This document shows, in pieces, positions 58,327 through 64,000 of a DNA stretch of 64,000 nt. The number at the start of each line of letters is the position of its first letter. Positions within the stretch are counted from its first letter, which is position 1. Position numbers and translations under genes: made by a program. The stretch is taken from positions 526,580 to 590,579 of the forward strand of contig NZ_BMQJ01000001.1 in NCBI RefSeq assembly GCF_014648055.1. The letters run 5' to 3'. The stretch is from Streptosporangium pseudovulgare. GTDB taxonomy: Bacteria > Actinomycetota > Actinomycetes > Streptosporangiales > Streptosporangiaceae. The notes beneath the pieces are model-generated. The model saw nothing but the letters and a program-made list of their open reading frames with translations, made no database searches and was not told the DNA's origin.

Positions 58327-59198
58327 CCACCCACCCGTCCGGCTTCGTGGCCGAGGCGTTCGAAGCCCAGCGCGATCGGTTGCGCGCCCTCGCGTTCCGC
58401 GTGCTGGGCTCGCACGCCGACGCCGAGGACGTGGTCCAGGAGGCCTGGATGCGCCTGGTCCGCCAGGACGAGGCGACCATCGGCAACCTGGCGGGGTGGC
58501 TGACCACCGTGGTGGGCCGCATCAGCCTGGACCTCCTGAGATCCCGTCAAGCCCACCCCGAGACCGCCTACGGGCACGAGTTCACCGACCTCGTGGTGAC
58601 GCCCGCCGACGAACCCGCGCCGGACGAGCAGGTGGCTCTGGCCGACTCGGTCGGCTTCGCCCTGCTCGTCGTGCTGGACTCGCTCACCCCGAACGAGCGC
58701 CTGGCGTTCGTCCTGCACGACATGTTCGCGGTCCCGTTCCAGGAAATCGGCCACATCCTGGGTAAATCCGCCGATGCCACCAAGATGATCGCCAGCCGCG
58801 CCCGCCGCAAGGTCCAAGCCACGGACCGGCCGGCGGGCCCCGGCCGCGAGCATCAAGAGGTCGTCCAGGCCTTCCGCGCCGCCGCCCTCGGTGGCGACTT
58901 CGAAGCGCTCCTGCGGGTCCTCGACCCGAACGTGAAGCTGACCGTCGACACCCCCGGCGGCATGGTCGTCACCCTCGGCGCCACCGAGGTCGCCGCCGGC
59001 GCCCGCATGTTCTCCGGCGAGGTCGCCCGCCAACGACCCGTGCTGGTCAACGGCATCCCCGGGCACATGTCCTGGCGCTCGGACGGAACGCCTCTGTCCG
59101 CCATCGCCTTCACCGTCGCCGAAGGCCGGATCACCGGCATCCACATCGTCGTCGACCCTGCCGAACTCGCCTCGATCCAGCTGCCCGGCCCGGCCTGA
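58323..59198 (+). CDS. ECF41-type (SigJ-like) RNA polymerase sigma factor with SnoaL-like C-terminal domain
   Basis: 291 aa. Sigma region 2 is AFEAQRDRLRALAFRVLGSHADAEDVVQEAWMRL and region 4 is LDSLTPNERLAFVLHDMFAVPFQEIGHILGKSADATKMIASRARRKV (about 115-165). A C-terminal SnoaL-2-like domain (about 185-291) has the VDTPGG...LGATEVAAGARMFSG pattern. ECF41 factors lack a separate anti-sigma and use this extension for self-control. They often autoregulate the neighbouring gene, here the VOC protein. I did not find a clear ECF41 promoter upstream. Confidence 0.94.
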   Translation: MTTHPSGFVAEAFEAQRDRLRALAFRVLGSHADAEDVVQEAWMRLVRQDEATIGNLAGWLTTVVGRISLDLLRSRQAHPETAYGHEFTDLVVTPADEPAPDEQVALADSVGFALLVVLDSLTPNERLAFVLHDMFAVPFQEIGHILGKSADATKMIASRARRKVQATDRPAGPGREHQEVVQAFRAAALGGDFEALLRVLDPNVKLTVDTPGGMVVTLGATEVAAGARMFSGEVARQRPVLVNGIPGHMSWRSDGTPLSAIAFTVAEGRITGIHIVVDPAELASIQLPGPA

Positions 59199-59390
59199 GC
59201 CGGTGCCGTCAGGGTCGGCCCGTGCATGGCACGTCATCCCGGGCCGACCGAGCGAGTTCCTCAGAACGGCGGCGTCGCCGAGGCGCCGGGCCCGGCAGAG
59301 GCCGCACGGCTGCCATCGACACGGCGGCCGCTCCGTGCACGCCACTGCAAACGAGCAGGTCAGGGACACATTCGAAATGGCCACGAGAGG

Positions 59391-59464
59391 TAGGGCGGGC
59401 GGGACTCGAACCCGCGACCCAGGGATTATGAGTCCCCTGCTCTAACCGGCTGAGCTACCGCCCC
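59391..59464 (-). tRNA. tRNA with CAU anticodon (Met, or Ile2 read via lysidine)
   Basis: A cloverleaf is visible on the minus strand. The acceptor stem is GGGGCGG/CCGCCCT with discriminator A, the D-arm GCTC...GAGC, the anticodon loop CTCATAA and the T-arm GCGGG-TTCGAGT-CCCGC. The anticodon stem and variable region (AGCAGGGGACTC, TGGGTCGC) resemble E. coli tRNA-Ile2 at least as much as elongator tRNA-Met, so identity needs a tRNA-specific model. The 3' CCA is not encoded. Confidence 0.94.
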
Positions 59465-59636
59465 TCGCGCGCATGCCGTACTGCGGCATTCAACCAAAGG
59501 TCGGGCCCGTTCGCACATCCGGCGGGCACGGCGCGTTCAAGCTGTGACCTTCGGGGACTTCTGGGGACCTTCGAGGTCGGAGGGGCGTTCCGGACTCGCT
59601 ACCCTACGGAGGGACCTTGTTGAGGAGTGTTTGACC

Positions 59637-60764
59637 ATGCGCGTTGTTGATGCTTTTCGTGAGTCCTTCGGCACGGAGCCTCAGGGGGTGTGGCACGCTC
59701 CGGGGCGGGTCAACCTGATCGGCGAGCACACCGACTACAACGACGGGCTGGTCCTGCCGTTCGCGGTGCCGTGGGGGGTCACCGCGGCGGTCTCGCCGCG
59801 CGATGACGGCGTCGTACGGCTGCGCTCGCTCCAGGCGGCCGAGCCGGGGGGCGTCGAGACCGTCGAGGACCCGAAGGGGGCCGCGGGCTGGGCCCGTTAC
59901 GCCGTCGGGGTGTTCTGGGCGCTGCGCGAGGAGGGGCGCCCGGTGCGGGGCGCCGACCTGGTGATCGACGGGAACGTCCCGCAGGGGGCGGGGCTGTCGT
60001 CCAGCGCGGCACTGGAGGTGGCGGTCGGCATCGCCCTCAACGACCTGTACGGCCTGGGCATGACGAAGATGGAGGTCGCCCGGGTCGCGCAGCGGGCCGA
60101 GAACGACTTCGTGGGCATGCCGTGCGGGATCATGGATCAGGCCGCCTCCGCGCTCGCCGAGGAGGGCAGGGCGCTCTTCCTCGACTGCCGGAGCCTGGGG
60201 AGCAGGAACGTCCCGTTCGACCTCGCCGCGCACGGCCTGCGGCTGCTGATCATCAACACCGGGGTCCGCCACGAGCTGGCCGACGGCCAGTACGCCCGGC
60301 GCCGGCGCGACTGCGAGGACGCCGCCAGGCGTCTGGGCGTGGCCGCGCTGCGCGACGTGACCGACCTGGCGGACGCCCTGGGGCGGCTCAGCGGCGACGA
60401 GCGCAGGCGCACCCAGCACGTGGTGACCGAGAACCACCGGGTCGAGGCGGTGATCGGGCTGCTGCGGGCCGGGGCCGTCCAGGAGATCGGCGCCCTGCTG
60501 AACGCCTCCCACCTGTCGCTGCGCGACCAGTTCGAGGTGTCCTGCCCGGAGCTGGACGTGGCCGTGGAGGCGGCGGTCCGCGGTGGGGCACGGGGGGCGC
60601 GGATGACCGGCGGCGGGTTCGGCGGGTCGGCCATCGCACTGGTCGCCGAGGACCGGGTGCAGGCAGTACAGGATTCGGTGGTCCTCGCCTACGCCGAGCG
60701 CGGCTGGGCCCGGCCGGAGATCTACCCCGCCGTCCCGGCCGCCGGAGCCCGTCGCCTCCGGTGA
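59637..60764 (+). CDS. galK: Galactokinase
   Basis: 375 aa, a GHMP-family kinase (galactose + ATP to galactose-1-phosphate). Motif 1 APGRVNLIGEHTDYNDG is near residue 20, motif 2 GAGLSSSAALEVAVG near 120 and motif 3 MTGGGFGGSAIAL near 325. The start at 59637 has GAGGAG 11 bases upstream; longer extensions are non-coding. galT and galE are not adjacent, so this is an orphan copy. Flanked by a tRNA gene and a small regulator operon. Confidence 0.96.
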   Translation: MRVVDAFRESFGTEPQGVWHAPGRVNLIGEHTDYNDGLVLPFAVPWGVTAAVSPRDDGVVRLRSLQAAEPGGVETVEDPKGAAGWARYAVGVFWALREEGRPVRGADLVIDGNVPQGAGLSSSAALEVAVGIALNDLYGLGMTKMEVARVAQRAENDFVGMPCGIMDQAASALAEEGRALFLDCRSLGSRNVPFDLAAHGLRLLIINTGVRHELADGQYARRRRDCEDAARRLGVAALRDVTDLADALGRLSGDERRRTQHVVTENHRVEAVIGLLRAGAVQEIGALLNASHLSLRDQFEVSCPELDVAVEAAVRGGARGARMTGGGFGGSAIALVAEDRVQAVQDSVVLAYAERGWARPEIYPAVPAAGARRLR

Positions 60765-60773
60765 TCAATCTCT

Positions 60774-60795
60774 GTTACCTTGGTAACATGGTAAC
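60774..60795. promoter_or_regulatory. GTTACC operator overlapping the start of a small regulator gene
   Basis: GTTACCTTGGTAAC (60774-60787) is a palindrome with 6-bp arms and a TT centre. A third half-site, GGTAAC at 60790-60795, follows and runs across the ATG at 60788. The transcript is therefore probably leaderless or nearly so, and repressed by its own product. Confidence 0.6.
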
Positions 60796-61033
60796 AGTTG
60801 AGCGGGTCCAGACCGGGCTGCGCATCGAGAAGAACGTCCTGAAGGTCCTCAAGGGCCTCGCGGAATACCTGGACATCTCCCTCGGCGACCTCGTCGAGGG
60901 CGTCGTCCTGCACTCCTTCGAGGGCAAGGCGCCCTTCTCCGAGGAGACCATGGCGAAGATCGAGCAGCTCAGGGCCGTCTACGGGCTGACCCTGACCTCC
61001 GCCGACGCGCACCGGCTGGAGGAGGGGCGATGA
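60788..61033 (+). CDS. Small DNA-binding-like protein (ribbon-helix-helix-type), 81 aa
   Basis: The product has a basic beta-strand-like start (MVTVERVQTGLRIEKNVLKV) followed by two helices, LKGLAEYLDISLGDLVEGVV and SEETMAKIEQLRAVYG. This size and layout suit an Arc/MetJ-type ribbon-helix-helix protein, but the match is by eye only. It is coupled to the SRPBCC gene by ATGA at 61030. The GTTACC palindrome at its own start suggests autoregulation. Confidence 0.7.
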   Translation: MVTVERVQTGLRIEKNVLKVLKGLAEYLDISLGDLVEGVVLHSFEGKAPFSEETMAKIEQLRAVYGLTLTSADAHRLEEGR

Positions 61034-61455
61034 GACTCACCGGCACGCTCACCGTCCCCCTCCCCCCGCGCGAGGCGTTCCGCCTGTTCACCGCGCGCGG
61101 CGAGCAGGACTGGGTCGAAGGCTGGGAACCGCGCTTCCCGGTCCCCGTCGAGGACGACACGGTGCCCGGCACCGTCTTCGAGACCGACGCCGACGGCGTG
61201 ACGACCACCTGGGTCGTCACCGCCCGCGAGGAGCACTCCCGCATCTCCTACGCCCGCGTCACCCCCGGCCACCGGGCCGGGACCGTGACGGTCGCCCTGG
61301 CGGCGGACGGGGACCGCAGCGAGGTGACGGTCACCTACGACCTCACCCCGTTCGGCGACGGGGCGGCCCGGGAGCTGGCGGAGTTCGCCGACGGCTACCG
61401 GGCCTTCCTCCGCTCCTGGCAGGACGACATCGAGGCGTTCCTGCGCGGCGCCTGA
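61030..61455 (+). CDS. SRPBCC (START-like) protein
   Basis: 141 aa. LTGTLTVPLPPREAFRLFTARGEQDWVEGWEPRFPVP opens the fold (strand-helix with Trp-rich loop). GTVFETDADGVTTTWVVTAREE and a long C-terminal helix (ELAEFADGYRAFLRSWQDDIEAFL) complete it. It is probably a small-molecule binder. It starts on the last bases of the 81-aa regulator, so this is a two-gene operon in which the SRPBCC protein may sense or handle a ligand. Confidence 0.82.
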   Translation: MRLTGTLTVPLPPREAFRLFTARGEQDWVEGWEPRFPVPVEDDTVPGTVFETDADGVTTTWVVTAREEHSRISYARVTPGHRAGTVTVALAADGDRSEVTVTYDLTPFGDGAARELAEFADGYRAFLRSWQDDIEAFLRGA

Positions 61456-61524
61456 CGGCCCGCCGGTCGTGCCGCGCCGGAAGCGGGGAATGCGCGAACA
61501 GCCGTCGCCCCGTATCGTCGAGGG

Positions 61525-62025
61525 ATGTCCTCCGAGATCGTGAACGTGGTCTACCGCAAGTACGACGGCTCCCTGCACTGGCACCACCCCGCCGTGCTCC
61601 TCGGCGAGGACGAGCACGGCGTCTGGACCGGCTGCCCGGTGGGCACCGTCGCCCGCCGGGGTCACGAGTCGTCCGTCACCTGGAAGCACGCGTCCGTGAT
61701 GCTCTTCCCCCGCGACGCCTGGTGGACGGCCTGCTTCAACGCCGCGCCGTACAAGGCGGAGATCTACTGCGACATCTCGACCGTGCCGCAGTGGCGGGAC
61801 GGCGAGGTGACCATGGTCGACCTCGACCTCGACGTGCTGCGCATGCGCGACGGGCGGATCATCCTGGACGACGAGGACGAGTTCGAGGAGCACCGGGTCC
61901 GTTACGCCTACCCGCCCGAGGTCGTCGACGGCGCCCGCGCCTCGGCCGCCCTGCTGCTGGAGGCCGTCACCGCCCGCACCGAACCCTTCGGTCCCGCGCC
62001 CCGCTGGCTCTCGCTGGTCTCATGA
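61525..62025 (+). CDS. DUF402 protein
   Basis: 166 aa. The conserved core is FPRDAWWTACFNAAPYKAEIYCDISTVPQWRDGEVTMVDLDLDVLRMRDGRIILDDEDEFEEHRVRYAYP, typical of DUF402/FomD-like phosphatase-fold proteins with acidic metal-site residues (CDI, DLDLD, DEDEFEEH). The substrate is unknown; the fold includes nucleotide phosphohydrolases. The start is ATG. It is convergent with the enoyl-CoA hydratase gene. Confidence 0.87.
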   Translation: MSSEIVNVVYRKYDGSLHWHHPAVLLGEDEHGVWTGCPVGTVARRGHESSVTWKHASVMLFPRDAWWTACFNAAPYKAEIYCDISTVPQWRDGEVTMVDLDLDVLRMRDGRIILDDEDEFEEHRVRYAYPPEVVDGARASAALLLEAVTARTEPFGPAPRWLSLVS

Positions 62026-62044
62026 CCTGAGGCCGGGAGGGTCG

Positions 62045-62072
62045 TCCGGGGGCGGCCCTCCACGCCCCCGGA
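62045..62072. terminator. Hairpin between convergent DUF402 and enoyl-CoA hydratase genes
   Basis: TCCGGGGGCG and CGCCCCCGGA form a perfect 10-bp stem with an 8-base loop. Confidence 0.75.
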
Positions 62073-62139
62073 TCGGGTTCGCGCCGGGTGGGGCGCACGG
62101 GGGCCGGGCACCGCGGAAAAGGGAACGGGAACGGGGGCG

Positions 62140-62919
62140 TCAGAGCGGGGGGAAGCGGGGAGCGCGGCGTTCCAGGAAGGCCGCCACGCCCTCGGTGACG
62201 TCGGGGCGGCCGAACGACTCCGTCATCAGGCGGACCGCGGCGGCCTCCGCCTCCTCCAGGGTCCGGTTCCAGTCGCCCCGGATCTGGCGCTTCATGACGG
62301 CCATCGACGTCGGCGAGCTGTGGAGCGCCAGCTCGCGGGCGTAGGCCGCGGTCTCCGCCAGGAGGCTCTCCCCCGGCACCGAGCGGCTGACCAGCCCCAG
62401 CTCGTACGCCTCGGCCCCGGTGAACGTACGGCCGGACAGCAGCAGGTCCATGGCCCGCGCCTGGCCGATCAGCCGGGGCAGGATCCACGACAGGCCGTAC
62501 TCGGCGATCAGGCCGCGCCGGGCGAAGGCGGTGGTCCACTTCGCCTCGTCCGCGGTGAAGACCAGGTCGCAGGCGAGGGCGCAGACCATGCCGAGTCCGG
62601 CGCAGGCGCCGTTGACCGCGGCGATGACGGGCTTGCCGAGCGTGGCCGGGAGGGTGACGGAGCGCCGGTCGGGCTCGCCCTCCCTGCGGTAGGAGCCGTT
62701 CAGGACCGCGGTGAGGTCCTCGAAGTCCGCGCCCGCGCAGAAGCCCCGGCCCGCGCCGGTCACGACGACCACCCGGACCGCCGGGTCCCGCTCCGCCTCG
62801 GCGAGCAGGTCGAAGTAGCGGCGTCCCATCGCGTCGGTCCACGCGTTGAGGCGGTCGGGACGGTTGAACGTCAGCGTCAGCACGCCCCCGTCGATCGACG
62901 ACAGCACCGGATCCGCCAT
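62140..62919 (-). CDS. Enoyl-CoA hydratase/isomerase family protein
   Basis: 259 aa, a crotonase fold. LTFNRPDRLNAW opens it. The oxyanion-hole segment is GAGRGFCAGADFEDL, then VNGACAGLGMVCALACDLVF. A catalytic-region Glu lies in GLIAEYGLSWILPRLIGQARAMDLLLSGR, and EAYELGLVSRSVPG follows. It probably hydrates or isomerises an enoyl-CoA in beta-oxidation-like metabolism. The ATG at 62919 is preferred over longer starts. An inverted repeat about 100 bases upstream may be its operator. Confidence 0.93.
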   Translation of the reverse strand: MADPVLSSIDGGVLTLTFNRPDRLNAWTDAMGRRYFDLLAEAERDPAVRVVVVTGAGRGFCAGADFEDLTAVLNGSYRREGEPDRRSVTLPATLGKPVIAAVNGACAGLGMVCALACDLVFTADEAKWTTAFARRGLIAEYGLSWILPRLIGQARAMDLLLSGRTFTGAEAYELGLVSRSVPGESLLAETAAYARELALHSSPTSMAVMKRQIRGDWNRTLEEAEAAAVRLMTESFGRPDVTEGVAAFLERRAPRFPPL

Positions 62920-63020
62920 GCCCGCCCGCCCCTTCCCTCGGCCGTTCGCATCGGAGCGCCTTCCGATACCGGGGAACGCTCCCGCGCCGCCGGGCATCCC
63001 GTCACCGGGCGTGCGCCGAC

Positions 63021-63042
63021 CAGAACACCGAACCATGTTCTG
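63021..63042. promoter_or_regulatory. Inverted repeat upstream of the enoyl-CoA hydratase
   Basis: CAGAACA and TGTTCTG are perfect 7-bp arms separated by 8 bases, in the 228-base gap between the hydratase and the PaiB-like gene. It is a TetR-like operator candidate. Confidence 0.5.
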
Positions 63043-63147
63043 CTCAGCCCCGCAACGCCACCCGCCGAACGGCACGGCTCCGCCATCCGGACCGGCGGAA
63101 CCCCCGCGCCGCTCCGCCCCGGGCCCGCGAGGCCCCGCGCCGCCCGG

Positions 63148-63771
63148 TCACCGGGGCCGGGCGGCGCGTACGGCCTCGGCGCTCGCGGTGTCGCCCCGCT
63201 CCTCCAGCCCGGCGATGACGCCGTCGATGTCCGGCCCCGGCCGGTTCTGGCTGAGCTTGAACTTCGCCTCGACGCGGCTGATGACCACCTCGACCCCGAC
63301 GATGGCCCGCAGCTGGCCTGCGACGAACGTCGCGGGGGCGTCGTCCACCGACCAGGCCGGGTCGTTCCCCGCCTCGTGCAGCTCGGTGAGCCTGCGGACC
63401 ACCGCCTCCGTCCAGGCCGGGTCGTCGTGGACGACCAGCCGGCCGTAGACGTGGGCGGTGACGTAGTTCCAGGTCGGCACCACGCGTCCGTGCTCGGCCT
63501 TCGAGGCGTACCACGAGGGCGTGACATAGGCGTCCGGGCCGCGGACGATGACGAGGGCCTCGCCCTCGGCGGGCTGCCGCCACTGCTCGTTGTTGCGGGC
63601 GAGGTGACCGAGCAGCGCCCCGTGCGGCCCGGCGTCCGGGTCGTACACGAACGGCAGGAACGTCGCGAGGAGCCCTGCCGGGGTCACGGTGACCAGGTCC
63701 GCCGCGCCCGGATCGGCCAGGAGGTCGCGTACGGCGTCGGCGTCGGGGGCGAAGTGGGCGGGGACGTACAT
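63148..63771 (-). CDS. PaiB-like FMN-binding negative transcriptional regulator family protein
   Basis: 207 aa. The family-defining MYVPAHFAPDA start and TVTPAGLLATFLPFVYDPDAGPHGALLGHLARNNEQWR segment are present. PSWYASKAEHGRVVPTWNYVTAHVYGRL and EAKFKLSQNRPGPDIDGVIAGLE follow. It binds a flavin. The founding member affects degradative-enzyme and sporulation genes in Bacillus, but most homologues are uncharacterised. It lies between the hydratase and the tRNA-Asn gene. Confidence 0.91.
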   Translation of the reverse strand: MYVPAHFAPDADAVRDLLADPGAADLVTVTPAGLLATFLPFVYDPDAGPHGALLGHLARNNEQWRQPAEGEALVIVRGPDAYVTPSWYASKAEHGRVVPTWNYVTAHVYGRLVVHDDPAWTEAVVRRLTELHEAGNDPAWSVDDAPATFVAGQLRAIVGVEVVISRVEAKFKLSQNRPGPDIDGVIAGLEERGDTASAEAVRAARPR

Positions 63772-63853
63772 GGTCTTCTCTCCGTTCCGGTCGAGGAGGT
63801 CCGGCAGGGGCTGGAGGCGCCGACGGGTGACACGACCGGACGGCGGGAACGCG

Positions 63854-63886
63854 GAAGGCCCCGGGAGCGGGGCTCCCGGGGCCTTC
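63854..63886 (-). terminator. 14-bp-stem terminator downstream of tRNA-Asn
   Basis: GAAGGCCCCGGGAG and CTCCCGGGGCCTTC form a perfect stem with a 5-base loop, 5 bases past the tRNA 3' end on the minus strand. Confidence 0.86.
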
Positions 63887-63891
63887 GTTGG

Positions 63892-63964
63892 CTCCCGCGA
63901 TAGGACTCGAACCTATAACCTGCCGGTTAACAGCCGGCTGCTCTGCCGATTGAGCTACACGGGA
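63892..63964 (-). tRNA. tRNA-Asn (GTT anticodon)
   Basis: A cloverleaf is visible on the minus strand. The acceptor stem is TCCCGTG/CGCGGGA with discriminator G, the D-arm GCTC...GAGC, the anticodon loop CTGTTAA (anticodon GTT) and the T-arm TAGG-TTCGAGT-CCTA. CCA is not encoded. Confidence 0.96.
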
Positions 63965-63983
63965 TTGCGGCTCTGCGCTGGTC

Positions 63984-63999
63984 GGGGGGGGGGGGGGGG
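63984..63999. other. Homopolymer run of 16 G at the window end
   Basis: Sixteen consecutive G residues sit at the window edge. This may be a real G-tract, but such runs are also classic sequencing or contig-end artefacts. Confidence 0.55.
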
Positions 64000-64000
64000 A

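Noticed and set aside
63031..63041. SOS/LexA box
   Set aside because: GAAC-CAT-GTTC has a 3-base spacer; actinobacterial LexA sites have GAAC-N4-GTTC.

Overview
The window is about 72 percent GC with a strong G/C third-position bias. It has many GTG starts, GTGA/ATGA stop-start overlaps, twin CBM2 cellulases, an [4Fe-4S]-type NsrR, an ECF41 sigma factor and DevR/DosR-like boxes. This points to a chromosomal segment of a filamentous actinomycete. A Streptosporangiales-type genome (Nonomuraea/Streptosporangium-like) is my best guess, but the sequence alone does not settle the family. No prophage, transposase or CRISPR array is visible.

Layout. 1-2 kb: flavohemoprotein (cut by the left edge) behind its regulator nsrR, with a near-palindromic NsrR box between them. 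2-5 kb: small membrane proteins, an ECF sigma factor and a hydrolase. 5-9 kb: a TetR / rifampin-phosphotransferase-like pair, then a zinc peptidase. 10-13 kb: PucR-type regulator and a D-amino-acid-dehydrogenase-like flavoenzyme. 13-22.5 kb: nitrate respiration (narK-narG-micro-ORF-narH-narJ-narI, then a diverged second narJ with its own promoter). 22.7-26.5 kb: GH3 beta-glucosidase and GH12 endoglucanase. 26.8-30 kb: NTP-pyrophosphatase/Nudix fusion, secreted cyclophilin, macrodomain and NADAR proteins. 30-35 kb: secreted 5'-nucleotidase, TetR-MFS pair with a shared operator, and a membrane protein.

35-40 kb holds the most interesting unit: a leftward operon encoding a MauE-like membrane protein, a CxxC redoxin, an ABC exporter and a signal peptidase I. 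It is followed by a separately promoted 53-aa peptide with an AXA cleavage site and four cysteines, closed by a terminator. I read it as a candidate dedicated pathway for exporting and oxidising a small cysteine peptide.

40-50.5 kb: large subtilase with a divergent regulator, a beta-helix protein, a LysR/MFS divergon, a methyltransferase and a GNAT acetyltransferase. 50.6-57 kb: a patch rich in ArsR-type regulators (ArsR-MFS; ArsR-LMW-phosphatase fusion with VOC and APC permease; another ArsR) that also contains two decayed gene remnants and a long inverted repeat. 57-64 kb: hydrolase, VOC-ECF41 pair, tRNA with a CAU anticodon, orphan galactokinase, a small autoregulated-looking operon with SRPBCC, DUF402, enoyl-CoA hydratase, PaiB-like protein and tRNA-Asn.

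How the genes fit together: hmp/nsrR and the nar cluster form a nitrate-respiration and nitric-oxide-defence theme. NarGHI can generate nitrite and hence NO, NsrR senses NO, Hmp destroys it, and the DosR-like boxes before narK and the second narJ suggest control by hypoxia or NO. The remainder is typical actinomycete secreted-enzyme, efflux and one-gene-one-regulator content.
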